Shown here: positions 1 through 8,207 of the stretch, piece after piece
Layout: each line of letters starts with the position of its first letter
Position numbering within the stretch: the first letter of the stretch is position 1
NCBI RefSeq assembly: GCF_900130005.1
Contig: NZ_FQXP01000003.1
Location: 1-64,000 of the forward strand
Direction of reading: 5' to 3'
Origin: Clostridium collagenovorans DSM 3089
GTDB lineage: Bacteria > Bacillota > Clostridia > Clostridiales > Clostridiaceae
DNA: 64,000 nucleotides
Program-made: the position numbers and the translations under genes
Notes under the pieces: model-generated
Told to the model about the DNA's origin: nothing
Seen by the model: only the letters and a program-made list of their open reading frames with translations
Databases searched by the model: none

Positions 1-145
1 ACTCATTTATAATTTTGACGGAGTCAGGTGCGAATTGGCGCTTACACTTTTTACATTGATATTTTTGATTAGCCTGCTTATCCATTCCAAACTTGTATAA
101 TTGATCAAAATGGCAGCGAGGACATTTTATGTTTGTTTTGTTCAT
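1..145 (-). CDS. Insertion-sequence transposase, N-terminal zinc-ribbon part (runs off left edge)
   Basis: The reverse strand from 145 reads an open frame of 48 codons to the window edge. It starts MNKTNIKCPRCHFDQLYK and has two CxxC pairs (CPRC near residue 8 and CKKC near residue 33) followed by RQFAPDS, the zinc-ribbon head of IS transposases that carry a DDE catalytic domain further on. An AAGGAG ribosome binding site at 155-160 supports the start. The outer element end may lie near 212-241, where the reverse strand begins GTTCTGTTAAGTT, resembling IS6-type terminal repeats. The catalytic part is outside the window, so the family is not certain. Confidence 0.7.
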   Translation of the reverse strand, partial: MNKTNIKCPRCHFDQLYKFGMDKQANQKYQCKKCKRQFAPDSVKIINE

Positions 146-384
146 TGCTCTTCTCTCCTTCGGGGGAATATTTTGTCTTAGGAAAACTTAGTATACTTCT
201 AAGGTGAGAGAAGTGCAATGTTCATATAACTTAACAGAACGAAAATGTGACTTGGGATAAGTAGTATGAAAATATAATTATTAATCAATTTATAGAAAAT
301 GTAAATTAATAGTGGTAAAATTAACAGTTAAATAGTAATTTGTGAAATGGATACTGATATAGTAAATTTGAAAAGGAGATTAAA

Positions 385-906
385 ATGGTTTTATTAGTAG
401 TTGATACGCAAAAGTTAATAACCAATGAAAAATTATATAAGTTTGATATGTTTGTATCTAATGTTAAAGAAATAATACATGAGGCTAGGACAAATAATAT
501 TGAAGTAATATATGTGCGTCATGACGATGGAGTAGGAAGTGAATTGACAAAAGGAACTGATGGCTTTGAAATATATGAGAAGTTTCAACCGATAAATGAT
601 GAAAAAATATTTGACAAGAAGGTTAACAGCGCTTTTAAAGGGACAGGATTATTAGAATATTTAATAGATAAGAAAGAAAAAGATATAATCATTGTAGGAC
701 TTCAAACAGATTATTGTATTGATGCTACTATCAAATGTGGGTTTGAACATGGATTTAATATTATAGTTCCAGCATATTCGAATACAACAGTTAATAATAA
801 ATTTATGTTAGCAGAACAAAGCTACCAATATTACAACGAATTTATGTGGAATGGCAGATATGCAGAATGTATTTCATTGTATGAAACAATTAAAAGAATG
901 AAATAG
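385..906 (+). CDS. Isochorismatase-like cysteine hydrolase
   Basis: This 173-residue protein belongs to the isochorismatase-like cysteine hydrolase superfamily, which hydrolyses small amide or ester-like substrates such as nicotinamide, ureidoacrylate or isochorismate. The catalytic triad is visible: Asp7 in VVDTQ, Lys79 in KKVNSAF and the nucleophile Cys111 in TDYCIDAT, preceded by the usual cis-peptide region. Length is normal for the family and the protein should be cytosolic. An AAAGGAG site lies just ahead of the ATG. It stands alone between an IS end and a broken kinase gene, so the substrate cannot be inferred from neighbours. Confidence 0.88.
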   Translation: MVLLVVDTQKLITNEKLYKFDMFVSNVKEIIHEARTNNIEVIYVRHDDGVGSELTKGTDGFEIYEKFQPINDEKIFDKKVNSAFKGTGLLEYLIDKKEKDIIIVGLQTDYCIDATIKCGFEHGFNIIVPAYSNTTVNNKFMLAEQSYQYYNEFMWNGRYAECISLYETIKRMK

Positions 907-942
907 CCAATTTCTAATTTGATTAGTGAAAGGGAATTTTAT

Positions 943-1104
943 ATGAGAATTTATATTGTTGGTTCTGTTGCAAGTGGCAAGACAACTTTAGCAAAAAAAT
1001 TATCAAATAAATTAGGAATCCAATGTACACATCTTGACGGTATTGTACATATCAAAGATAGAGCTAATAAAGAGTGAGGAAATATTAGGATAACTGATGA
1101 GTAA
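943..1104 (+). pseudogene. Broken P-loop nucleotide kinase (adenylate-kinase-like), N-terminal part
   Basis: The frame opens with MRIYIVGSVASGKTTLAKK, a clear Walker A (GSVASGKT) of small nucleoside kinase-like proteins of Firmicutes, and continues HLDGIVH...NKE. A TGA at 1075 interrupts it exactly where relatives carry Trp (NKE-W-GN), and the same frame then reads GNIRITDE before a second stop at 1102. Only about 50 of the usual ~170 residues remain. The remainder has been replaced by the end of a DUF218 gene in another frame. The gene is therefore inactive; the kinase identity rests on the Walker motif and layout. Confidence 0.7.
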
Positions 1105-1531
1105 GGTATTATTAAGTGGTGGTAAAATTATATAAACAGAGTATGGAGTAATGACAGAGGTTCAACTCATGAAAAGTAAGGCTATAGAGCTTGGTGTTAA
1201 AGAGGAGGATTTATTATTTGAAGAGAATTCTCTAACAACAAAAGAAAATATTATTTGTTCATTATTATCATTAGAAAGAGAGTTTAAGCTAAGTAATTTA
1301 AGAAAAGTACTTTTGGTTACAACAGCATATCACCTAAGAAGAGGTGTGCTAATGGCGAAAACATATTTTCCTAATTGGATAGAAATAATACCTTGTCCAG
1401 CGGAAGATACAAATACCAATAGAAACAACTGGTTCTATACAGAAGAAGGCATAGCTAGGGCAAGTGAAGAAGCTTGGAAGATAGTTTGTTACATTAATGA
1501 GGGTTCAATACCTGATTTTGAAATATGTTGA
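1097..1531 (+). pseudogene. Broken DUF218/YdcF-like protein, C-terminal part with in-frame stop
   Basis: From 1097 the frame reads MSKVLLSGGKII, stop (TAA at 1133), then continues open from TEYGVMTEVQ to 1531. SGG, EENSLTTKEN and TTAYHLRR are the hallmark motifs of DUF218 (YdcF/SanA-like) proteins, which act at or near the membrane and whose biochemical role is poorly defined. The N-terminal part with the first conserved GGG motif is missing and the gene overlaps the tail of the kinase remnant in another frame. A 126-residue product from the ATG at 1151 is possible, but it lacks half of the fold. Confidence 0.75.
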
Positions 1532-1559
1532 CAACGTAATTAAGAAGAGTATAATAATT

Positions 1560-1791
1560 ACAAATGCAAAGGATATTAAAGTGAAAATGGCCTTGGAGCG
1601 GTGCACCGAGATTTTTGTTATAAAAAATTAAGGCTGCAACGGGTTCACCCGTTATAGTGATAGAGTATAATCATATGATTTATATGACGTACTTGATGAG
1701 ATGCATATTGTGAAATGTGTATGAATTAGGATGGTAACACGGAGTTTAACTCTCGTTCCTAAGATTAATTTCTTAGGACGGGAGTTTTTTT
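1560..1791 (+). promoter_or_regulatory. T-box leader (tRNA-sensing riboswitch) of the methionyl-tRNA synthetase gene
   Basis: Upstream of the synthetase lies a structured leader. A hairpin (aacggg/cccgtt) sits near 1637-1652. At 1726-1744 the sequence ttaggatggtaacacgg matches the T-box antiterminator consensus (AGGGTGGNACCGCG-like). The TTAGGA can pair with TCCTAA to form the antiterminator, or the latter can join a terminator stem (1749-1764 with 1771-1785) followed by seven T residues. T-box RNAs read the charging state of the cognate tRNA; ATG triplets at 1674 and 1684 could serve as specifier, but which one is not resolved. Confidence 0.75.
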
Positions 1792-1826
1792 ATTTAAATT
1801 TATTATTAAGAAGGAGGAAGAAGAAA

Positions 1827-3467
1827 ATGAATATTTTTATTGGAGGAGCTTGGCCATATGCTAATGGTTCATTGCATATAGGTCATATAGCTGCATTGCT
1901 ACCAGGAGATGTCTTAGCAAGATATTATAGATCAAAGGGAGATAATGTATTATATATTTTAGGCAGTGATTGTCATGGAACTCCTATATCAATTAGGGCG
2001 AAACAGGAGGGGTTATTACCAAAGGATATAGCGGATAGATATCATGCAGAATTTAAAAGGTGTTTTGAAAGATTAAATTTTTCTTATGATTATTATGGTA
2101 GAACTGATGATAAATTTCATAAGAAGGAAGTACAAGAAGCTATAATTTTGCTATATAATAAAGGCTTAATTTATGAAAAAGAAGTAGAACAAATATATTG
2201 TGAGCATTGTAATCAGTTTTTACCTGATAGATATGTTGAAGGAGTTTGTCCAAAATGTCATTCAATTGCAAGAGGGGATCAATGTGATAATTGTGGCACT
2301 TTACTAGAGCCTCTAGAACTTTCAGAAAGAAAATGCAAGCTATGCAATAATACACCTATAGTAAAGAGCACAAAACAGTTATACTTCTCTTTATCTGAAT
2401 TTCAAGGTATTATTGAAGAAAACTTAGATAAGACTCAAGATAATTGGAGAATTAATGCAGTAAATAATACAGAAAGATATCTAAAGGAAGGCTTATGTGA
2501 TAGAGCTATATCAAGAGATTTATCATTAGGAGTAGATATACCTATAAAAGATTTTACTGATAAAAAGGTTTATGTATGGATAGATGCCGTATTGGGATAT
2601 TTTACAATGAGTAAAAAATGGGCTTTAGAAAATAAAAAATCCTACGAAGAGTTTTGGAGTGAAAATGCTATTTCATATTATGTACATGGTAAAGATAATA
2701 TACCATTTCATTCAATAATTTTACCAGCTTTAATAAAGGGGATAGGGTATGATAAGTTGCCTGATAGGATAATATCTAGTGAGTATTTAACATTAGAAGG
2801 TAAAAAAATATCAACAAGTAATAACTGGGCTGTATGGGTACCTGGTATAATAGAACGTTATAATTCAGATGCATTAAGATACTTTTTCTTAATTAATGCA
2901 CCAGAAAAAAGAGATACTGATTTTTCTTGGAGAGAATTTGTGAATAGCAATAATGGTGAATTATTAGGGGCATATGGGAATTTAGTTAATAGAACTTTAG
3001 TTTTTGCTAAAAAATATTTCAATAATAAAATTCCTAATGGAGAGCTAGATATTAATATAAAAGAAGAAATAGATAGTTTATATAATATTATAGGAAATCT
3101 TATAGAGCAAGGAAATTTAAAAATTGCACTTGAGAAAATTTTTGAATTTATAAGAAGTATCAATAAATACTTTGATGAAAAAGCACCATGGATTACCGTA
3201 AAAGATAACTTAGAAGTTTGTAGTAACACAATATATAATTGTATTTATTCAATAGCAAATTTAGCAAACTTACTATCACCGTTTTTGCCGGAATCTTCAG
3301 AGAAAATAAAAGCATGGTTAGATATTAATGAGGATAATTGGCAAACAATTGTGCCGAAGTATGGAGTATTAATTGAGGAAGTTACAATATTATTTGAAAG
3401 ACTTGATAAGAAAATAATAGAAAAAGAAAAGAATGATTTATTGGGTTACAGAAATATACTTCTTTAA
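1827..3467 (+). CDS. metG: Methionyl-tRNA synthetase, archaeal/MetRS2-like type
   Basis: This 546-residue class I synthetase charges tRNA-Met. The start at 1827 follows AAGAAGGAGG; upstream in-frame codons lie inside the terminator of the leader. HIGH is at residues 17-20, four CxxC pairs lie between about 125 and 175 (CEHC, CPKC, CDNC, CKLC; two zinc knuckles), and the KMSKS loop is KISTS at 327-331. The alpha-helical anticodon domain follows from about 400. There is no C-terminal EMAP-like tRNA-binding domain. The double zinc knuckle groups it with the E. coli/archaeal type, unlike the common Gram-positive single-knuckle enzyme. It may be a second, starvation-induced or inhibitor-tolerant MetRS; that role is inference. 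Confidence 0.92.
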   Translation: MNIFIGGAWPYANGSLHIGHIAALLPGDVLARYYRSKGDNVLYILGSDCHGTPISIRAKQEGLLPKDIADRYHAEFKRCFERLNFSYDYYGRTDDKFHKKEVQEAIILLYNKGLIYEKEVEQIYCEHCNQFLPDRYVEGVCPKCHSIARGDQCDNCGTLLEPLELSERKCKLCNNTPIVKSTKQLYFSLSEFQGIIEENLDKTQDNWRINAVNNTERYLKEGLCDRAISRDLSLGVDIPIKDFTDKKVYVWIDAVLGYFTMSKKWALENKKSYEEFWSENAISYYVHGKDNIPFHSIILPALIKGIGYDKLPDRIISSEYLTLEGKKISTSNNWAVWVPGIIERYNSDALRYFFLINAPEKRDTDFSWREFVNSNNGELLGAYGNLVNRTLVFAKKYFNNKIPNGELDINIKEEIDSLYNIIGNLIEQGNLKIALEKIFEFIRSINKYFDEKAPWITVKDNLEVCSNTIYNCIYSIANLANLLSPFLPESSEKIKAWLDINEDNWQTIVPKYGVLIEEVTILFERLDKKIIEKEKNDLLGYRNILL

Positions 3468-3496
3468 GTTTTTACAAAATAGTAAAAGAACAATAA

Positions 3497-3592
3497 GAAG
3501 TATTTAGGGGTGGATACCATGCATACTTCCAAGATCTAGACGGATACCATTTGGAAGTAGCAGGGGTACCAAACTTCAAATACGATAAATAG
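3497..3592 (+). pseudogene. C-terminal scrap of a VOC (glyoxalase-like) protein
   Basis: After a stop at 3494 the frame reads about 31 codons including GGYHAYFQDLDGYHLEVAG and ends with TAG at 3590. The pattern YYAYFxDPDGxxLEVA is the conserved end of VOC/glyoxalase-fold proteins, with Glu of LEV as a typical metal ligand. No start codon or upstream domain exists. It is a relic left downstream of the synthetase gene. Confidence 0.6.
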
Positions 3593-4067
3593 GGAATGGT
3601 AGAGTTTTGGAAATAGATAGGGAATGGAGAGAGTAAAAAAGGGAAGAGATTAAGTGCTTTAGGATAAGGGAGAGAGAACCGTATCATAAGTAAATGAGGT
3701 TTTTACTAAAATTGGATAAGGGTGCGGTAGTAAGGTAAATCTAGTATCCACAATGAAAACCTTGATTATTTAGATTAGTCGTTTTTTTATCTTATACATA
3801 AGTTTAGAATTATTTATAGTGTGCCATAAATGACGTAGACTTTTTGTGAACATACTAATATTACTAGTATAAAAAAGATATATATAGCAAAAAAGACCAA
3901 ACAGTATAAGCTGTTTGGTCTTACTATTTTTAAATACAGTTCATCACATAGCTTAACATATTTTGTAATATAATCCTAGTATTAACTTTATAGATTTAAT
4001 ATAATATGATTGTGAACTAGATTTAATTATATGCTTGAAAAATATAGATTGGGGGGAAGAGATATAA
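3593..4067 (+). other. Intergenic stretch with a terminator-like hairpin and a short repeated motif
   Basis: No gene was found. The motif cgtatcataagt occurs near 3680 and again near 6145 and 6290. A strong 12-bp inverted repeat (aagaccaaacag at 3893-3904 with ctgtttggtctt at 3911-3922) has T runs on both strands and probably acts as a terminator, better on the reverse strand. Confidence 0.55.
3893..3922. terminator. Hairpin, likely bidirectional terminator
   Basis: Perfect 12-bp stem with a 6-nt loop, preceded by AAAAAA (T run when read on the reverse strand) and followed by a weaker TTACTATTTT on the forward strand. Confidence 0.6.
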
Positions 4068-4583
4068 ATGAATAAACAAGATATACTATTTAAAAATGAA
4101 GATGGTGTTTTTAGTTACCGTATTGGGGGAATATTAATACATGAGGGAAAGGTATTGCTCCAACAATGTAATGAGGAAAAAGATTATGCAATTCCTGGTG
4201 GGCATGTAAGCTTTGGTGAAACCAGTAAGGATACCATTGTTAGAGAATTTAAAGAAGAAACAGGATTTGATGTTAAACCTGAAAGGTTATTATGGATTGG
4301 AGAGGTATTTTTTCCATGGGATACTAAGCCATGCCATCAGATATGTATGTACTTCTTAATTACTTTGTGTGATGAAACTCAAATTCAATCAGCTAGCAGT
4401 TTCTTCGTAGTAGATGAATTAGAAAGGCAAAGGATTAATTTAAAGTTTTCGTGGATTCCATTAGCGGATTTAAAATATATTGAATTATATCCATTAGGTA
4501 CTAAGGAAAAATTAATGAATTTATCCGATAATATAGAACACTTTGTGTATATAGAAAACCAAGGGAGTGAATCAAATGGGTAA
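4068..4583 (+). CDS. NUDIX hydrolase
   Basis: This 171-residue protein has a complete Nudix box at residues 45-67: GGHVSFGE followed by seven residues, REFKEETGF. Such enzymes cleave nucleoside diphosphates linked to another moiety, using the box glutamates to bind Mg2+. The substrate cannot be told from the sequence. A GGGGGGAAGAG site precedes the ATG. The last 8 bp overlap the following GNAT gene, so the two are translationally coupled. Confidence 0.9.
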   Translation: MNKQDILFKNEDGVFSYRIGGILIHEGKVLLQQCNEEKDYAIPGGHVSFGETSKDTIVREFKEETGFDVKPERLLWIGEVFFPWDTKPCHQICMYFLITLCDETQIQSASSFFVVDELERQRINLKFSWIPLADLKYIELYPLGTKEKLMNLSDNIEHFVYIENQGSESNG

Positions 4584-5034
4584 TAAATTTGTTGTTCATT
4601 TTGCAGAATTACAAGATGTAACTCCTTGGATGAATATGGTTGAAATTGTTAAAGATGAGTTTCCTGGTTTAGAAACGGCAGAACAGTTAGATAGTTATAA
4701 GCAAACTGTTATAAAGAATATAAATAGGAAGACTGCAATTTGTATAAAGTCTGAAAATGAGGTTATTGGAGCTTTGATATTTTCTTATAATTTAAAATGC
4801 CTTTCTTGGATGGCGGTACACCCTAATTATCGGAGAAAAGGAGTAGGATCTGCATTGATTACAAAAATGCTTGAACTATTTCCAAAAGAGTTGGATATTT
4901 CAGTTACAACTTTTAGGGAGGGAGATATAAAAGGAATAGCTCCAAGAAGATTATACAGTAAATTTGGTTTTCTTGAAGATGCCTTAGTAGAGGAGTTTAA
5001 TTATCCTAATCAGATATTTATTCTGAAAAGGTAA
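4576..5034 (+). CDS. GNAT family N-acetyltransferase
   Basis: This 152-residue protein has the acetyl-CoA pyrophosphate-binding motif A as VHPNYRRKGVGSALI near residues 81-95. An in-frame GTG at 4567 is possible, but the ATG at 4576 has AAGGGAG at the right distance. It overlaps the NUDIX gene by 8 bp, an operon arrangement common for small-molecule detoxifying or modifying enzymes. The acceptor substrate is unknown. Confidence 0.88.
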   Translation: MGNKFVVHFAELQDVTPWMNMVEIVKDEFPGLETAEQLDSYKQTVIKNINRKTAICIKSENEVIGALIFSYNLKCLSWMAVHPNYRRKGVGSALITKMLELFPKELDISVTTFREGDIKGIAPRRLYSKFGFLEDALVEEFNYPNQIFILKR

Positions 5035-5203
5035 TGGGAAAAATAGATGACCTTTTATAGTCCGCTTTTGGTAAGGTTGTAAGCAGTCCAATAAATTAAT
5101 GAATTATCCAGAATAGAATTGTAGTACGTTAATTGATATTTTTACTTATAAAAATATAATTTTGTAATAATAAAAATTGTAAATATATATTATTATATTG
5201 AAA

Positions 5204-5240
5204 ACTCTTACCTTAAAATATGGCTAAGAGTATTTCTGTT
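5204..5240 (+). terminator. Probable terminator after the NUDIX-GNAT pair
   Basis: ACTCTTA (5204-5210) pairs with TAAGAGT (5225-5231) and is followed by a T-rich run to about 5244. The stem is short. Confidence 0.45.
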
Positions 5241-5260
5241 TTTTCAAGGAGGTAACAACC

Positions 5261-5623
5261 ATGATAGAAGTTAGCCATTTGAACGAAAAAGAAAAGCTTA
5301 AAGCTCTACCACATGAGGTTCAAGAAACAATTGAAGGCATATTGCAAATACTAGACACAGAATACGGAGCTAATAGAAACAAATACGAAGATGATGGGGG
5401 TTATGTAGTAGTTGTAGAAAAAATAGAAGACTTTAAAGAAATAATGGATAAAGCATATATTGATTGTAATGAAGTTATTGAAGAATATGTAGACAACATT
5501 GTATGCAGTAATGGGGAAGTTTATACTAATAGCTTGATAATCTGCAACAATGATTATGCTGTACCCCTTATAATTCCAATTGAATTAACACCACAAAACT
5601 TAAAAGATTATATGATTGATTAG
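5261..5623 (+). CDS. Hypothetical protein, 120 aa
   Basis: The gene has a strong AAGGAGG ribosome binding site and is followed at once by a strong terminator, so it is a separate transcription unit. The product is acidic and soluble, with a helical N-terminus (EKEKLKALPHEVQETIEGIL) and an alternating beta-rich second half ending ELTPQNLKDYMID. No known domain was recognised. Together with the next two small genes it resembles small accessory genes of phages or integrative elements, which is inference from size and layout only. Confidence 0.6.
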   Translation: MIEVSHLNEKEKLKALPHEVQETIEGILQILDTEYGANRNKYEDDGGYVVVVEKIEDFKEIMDKAYIDCNEVIEEYVDNIVCSNGEVYTNSLIICNNDYAVPLIIPIELTPQNLKDYMID

Positions 5624-5667
5624 AAGCCTTAATTGCCAATATAACGGTAGTTAAGGCTTCTATTATT
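5622..5667 (+). terminator. Rho-independent terminator
   Basis: Perfect 11-bp stem agaagccttaa (5622-5632) with ttaaggcttct (5651-5661), overlapping the stop codon of the preceding gene and followed by a T-rich stretch. Confidence 0.75.
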
Positions 5668-5690
5668 TATAAAAAACATAGGAGGTTACT

Positions 5691-5984
5691 ATGTCACAGA
5701 AGATAATAAAAGATACTAAGTATTGTCAGATATTGAATCAAGGAAAATTAGCTGATGAAGACTACACTTATTCTATTGAAAAGATATTCATTAAAGCTGT
5801 AAAGAGGAATCAAATTCGCTTCAGCCTATATAAAGATACTATAAGGTCAGCAGAAAGATATATCCCACGTTCATTAGATGTAACAGAAGAGCAATTATTA
5901 CAATTAATAAAAGAATCAATAACGGCAGGAGTATTCTCAAAGGAATTTATAAAGAATTTATCTCAAATTTTAAATAAGAAATAG
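5691..5984 (+). CDS. Hypothetical protein, 97 aa
   Basis: A basic, mostly helical protein with no recognised family. The AGGAGG site lies 7 bp upstream of the ATG. The C-terminal half (VTEEQLLQLIKESITAGVFSKEFIKNL) predicts two helices. A 14-bp gap separates it from a DUF960-like fragment, so both were probably part of one small operon of mobile-element origin. Confidence 0.6.
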   Translation: MSQKIIKDTKYCQILNQGKLADEDYTYSIEKIFIKAVKRNQIRFSLYKDTIRSAERYIPRSLDVTEEQLLQLIKESITAGVFSKEFIKNLSQILNKK

Positions 5985-5998
5985 GGGGAACATAGAAA

Positions 5999-6154
5999 AT
6001 GTTTAAAAATAAGAGTAATCGTTATATTACAAGAGGAGTAAATGGAGTAATAAATAATTTGGATAGTTTCGTAAGATGGTGTAGAGCTGGAGGAAAAGAT
6101 TATTTAGTAAGAAAAAAATCGTACTTGAGGGTGATACGGAGAATCGTATCATAA
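5999..6154 (+). pseudogene. DUF960-like protein, truncated
   Basis: A 51-codon frame after an AGGGGG site begins MFKNKSNRYITRGVN, matching the start of DUF960 proteins found in Gram-positive phages and plasmids. The following helical segment is shortened and the expected C-terminal part is lost; the frame ends in the repeated cgtatcataa motif. It may be a degenerate or shortened family member. The assignment rests on the first 15-20 residues. Confidence 0.5.
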
Positions 6155-6234
6155 GTCACACCACCAAATCTTTGATTTGGTATGTGGAACTTACTCCTAC
6201 GAAAGAAGAGAGTAGGGGTTACATATATAGATTT
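6153..6234 (+). other. Structured non-coding stretch with two hairpins
   Basis: Two strong hairpins follow the DUF960-like fragment: aagt-caca-ccaaatc (6153-6170) pairing with gatttgg-tgtg-aactt (6174-6192), and actcctac (6193-6200) pairing with gtagggg (6213-6219). No open frame is present. It could be a small RNA, an element end or a 3' UTR. Confidence 0.45.
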
Positions 6235-6281
6235 TATAGCCGTAGACATTGATATTACTTGCCTAAGGCTATTTTTTATAG
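6235..6281 (+). terminator. Probable terminator
   Basis: ATAGCC (6236-6241) pairs with GGCTAT (6268-6273) ahead of six T residues. The loop is long. Confidence 0.5.
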
Positions 6282-6384
6282 GTAAAAATATCGTATCATA
6301 AGTAATAATAAATTAACAAAATATGTTATAATGGATTTTAAGTAGAAGATAGGAATTTATTATAAAGTAAATGGAGGTTTGATT

Positions 6385-7290
6385 ATGTATTATGAACAAG
6401 CTAGAAACTTTATTTATAAGAATGCTAGACCACTTGATATAGCAAGATGGAAATATATGTTTGATAATGGAAGCAAGGAAGATATTCTGATAGCCTTAAC
6501 TGCGTATCAAAATGAGGATGGAGGTTTTGGAAATGCACTTGAGTCAGATTGCTGGAATCCTAATTCATCGCCAGTTCAAACATGGGTTGCGACAGAGATA
6601 ATTAAAGAGATAAATTTGAATGATAAAAATCATCCTATTATACAAGGAATATTGAATTATTTATGGTCGGGAAAAGATTTTGATGGACATACATGGTCAA
6701 ATACAGTGGTTACTAATAATGACTATCCACATGCACCGTGGTGGTCTTTTGAAACTTCGCAAGAAATATCATATAATCCTACAGCTTGTTTTATTGGTTT
6801 TATATTAAAATTTGCAGAGAAAAATAGTGAACTCTTTGAAGTGGCTTGTACTCTTGCTAAAGAAGCATATAGTTATTTTAAAACACATTTTCCTATGGAG
6901 TCTATGCATACTGTTTCTTGTTTTGTTGAATTGTACGAGTATATAAAAGAAAGCTCAATAAATGAACTTTTAGATATAGAGGAATTTAATATATTACTAC
7001 ACAAACAGATACAACATGTTATAACATATGATACATCAAAGTGGACAGTTGATTACGTATGTAAGCCATCCTTATTCATAAGAGCTAAAACAAGTGATTT
7101 CTATATTCAGAATAAAGAAATATGTGATTATGAATGTGAGTTTATTTTGAATACTCAAGAATCAGATGGTACATGGGGTATCACATGGTCATGGACAGAT
7201 TATCCTGAACAATGGAATATTAGTAAAAATTGGTGGAAATCAGATTTAATTATAAAAAATATAAGTTATATTAAAGCAATTCGTAGCTAA
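6385..7290 (+). CDS. Prenyltransferase/squalene-cyclase-like alpha-alpha barrel protein
   Basis: This 301-residue protein begins at the ATG at 6385 with GGAGG 7 bp upstream; an in-frame TTG at 6379 is less likely. It contains QNEDGGFGNALESD near residue 44 and TQESDGTWGI near residue 263, the QxxDGxF/W repeats of terpenoid-cyclase and protein-prenyltransferase barrels. It is shorter than true cyclases and lacks an obvious DxDD catalytic motif, so enzymatic cyclisation is doubtful. A 54-bp repeat begins 3 bp after the stop. A promoter-like TATAAT lies near 6329. Confidence 0.65.
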   Translation: MYYEQARNFIYKNARPLDIARWKYMFDNGSKEDILIALTAYQNEDGGFGNALESDCWNPNSSPVQTWVATEIIKEINLNDKNHPIIQGILNYLWSGKDFDGHTWSNTVVTNNDYPHAPWWSFETSQEISYNPTACFIGFILKFAEKNSELFEVACTLAKEAYSYFKTHFPMESMHTVSCFVELYEYIKESSINELLDIEEFNILLHKQIQHVITYDTSKWTVDYVCKPSLFIRAKTSDFYIQNKEICDYECEFILNTQESDGTWGITWSWTDYPEQWNISKNWWKSDLIIKNISYIKAIRS

Positions 7291-7292
7291 AC

Positions 7293-7346
7293 TCCAATTT
7301 AGACAATAGATTTTAGGAATACAATGAGATTTGAAACACAATTGTA
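7293..7346 (+). repeat. 54-bp interspersed repeat, copy 1
   Basis: Begins tccaatttagacaatag and ends acacaattgta. Near-identical copies lie at 28697, 35820 and 39694, each directly after the stop of a different gene. The ends (CAATT/AATTG) are complementary, and the interior has a direct repeat (ACAATAGATTT / ACAATGAGATTT). Confidence 0.8.
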
Positions 7347-7391
7347 GTATATTGCGACATAGGTAAATAAAATTTATAGAGGTGATAGTAT

Positions 7392-8159
7392 ATGACGAAT
7401 AAAGATATTTTAGAGATTGCAATGAAACAGTCAGCTATAGATGCAAATTGTAAAATTGATGACTTTAAGGGCAAAGATAGTGTAATTATTGAGTCTATAA
7501 AAAATTCAAATGCAAGAAGATATCTAGAGTTACCAATTGCGTGCAACTTAATTTCTTACGGACAAAATATAGTAGCTTCAATTCAGATGGAATATAAAGA
7601 TATTGTTGAAAAATATATAAGTAAATATCAAGTAGAACATTGCTTTGAAACACCTAATATGCATGTATTGAATAATGAGTTTGAAAAATATGGTATGCAA
7701 GTTTGTTTTATGGCAGAATATTTTCTCCCTGACATTAATGAGTTGTCTGTTCAAAACTGTAAGTATGAGTTGAAAGTGTTAGAACAGAAAGATTTTGTTG
7801 ATTTATATTTGCCACAGTGGTCCAATGCATTAAGTAAATCGAGGAAGAATTTAGATGTATTAGGTGTCGGAGCATATAAAGATAACCAACTAGTGGGGTT
7901 AGCAGCCTGTTCTGCAGATTGTGAAACAATGTGGCAAATCGGTGTTGACGTCCTACCAAACGTAAGACAACAGGGGATTGCATCAGCATTGACTAGTAGA
8001 CTTGCTATAGAAATTCTAGCTAAAGGGAAAGTACCATTTTACTGTTGTGCATGGTCAAATATTAAATCGGTACGAAATGCAATAAAGAGTGGATTCCGTC
8101 CAGCATGGGTAGAGATGACAATTAAATCCAAAGAATTTGTTGATAGTATTAATGGGTAG
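7392..8159 (+). CDS. GNAT family N-acetyltransferase (two-part, 255 aa)
   Basis: The C-terminal half carries the acetyltransferase core, with IGVDVLPNVRQQGIASALTSRLA near residues 182-200 as the acetyl-CoA site and a following CAWSNIKSVRNAIKSGFRPAW. The N-terminal ~130 residues form a separate, less conserved domain typical of long Firmicutes GNATs. The AGAGGTGATAG site precedes the ATG at normal spacing. Substrate unknown; it stands alone between a 54-bp repeat and a chimeric pseudogene. Confidence 0.85.
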   Translation: MTNKDILEIAMKQSAIDANCKIDDFKGKDSVIIESIKNSNARRYLELPIACNLISYGQNIVASIQMEYKDIVEKYISKYQVEHCFETPNMHVLNNEFEKYGMQVCFMAEYFLPDINELSVQNCKYELKVLEQKDFVDLYLPQWSNALSKSRKNLDVLGVGAYKDNQLVGLAACSADCETMWQIGVDVLPNVRQQGIASALTSRLAIEILAKGKVPFYCCAWSNIKSVRNAIKSGFRPAWVEMTIKSKEFVDSING

Positions 8160-8207
8160 ATAACACTATTACAATTTTCAATTTGAAGTACGCAATATAG
8201 ATAGTTA

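Noticed and set aside
2140..2355. Reverse-strand frames inside the methionyl-tRNA synthetase
   Set aside because: Shadow frames of a conserved gene; no start signal or known motif.
4567..4575. Earlier GTG start of the GNAT gene
   Set aside because: The GTG overlaps its own would-be ribosome binding site, whereas the ATG at 4576 has AAGGGAG at the right distance.
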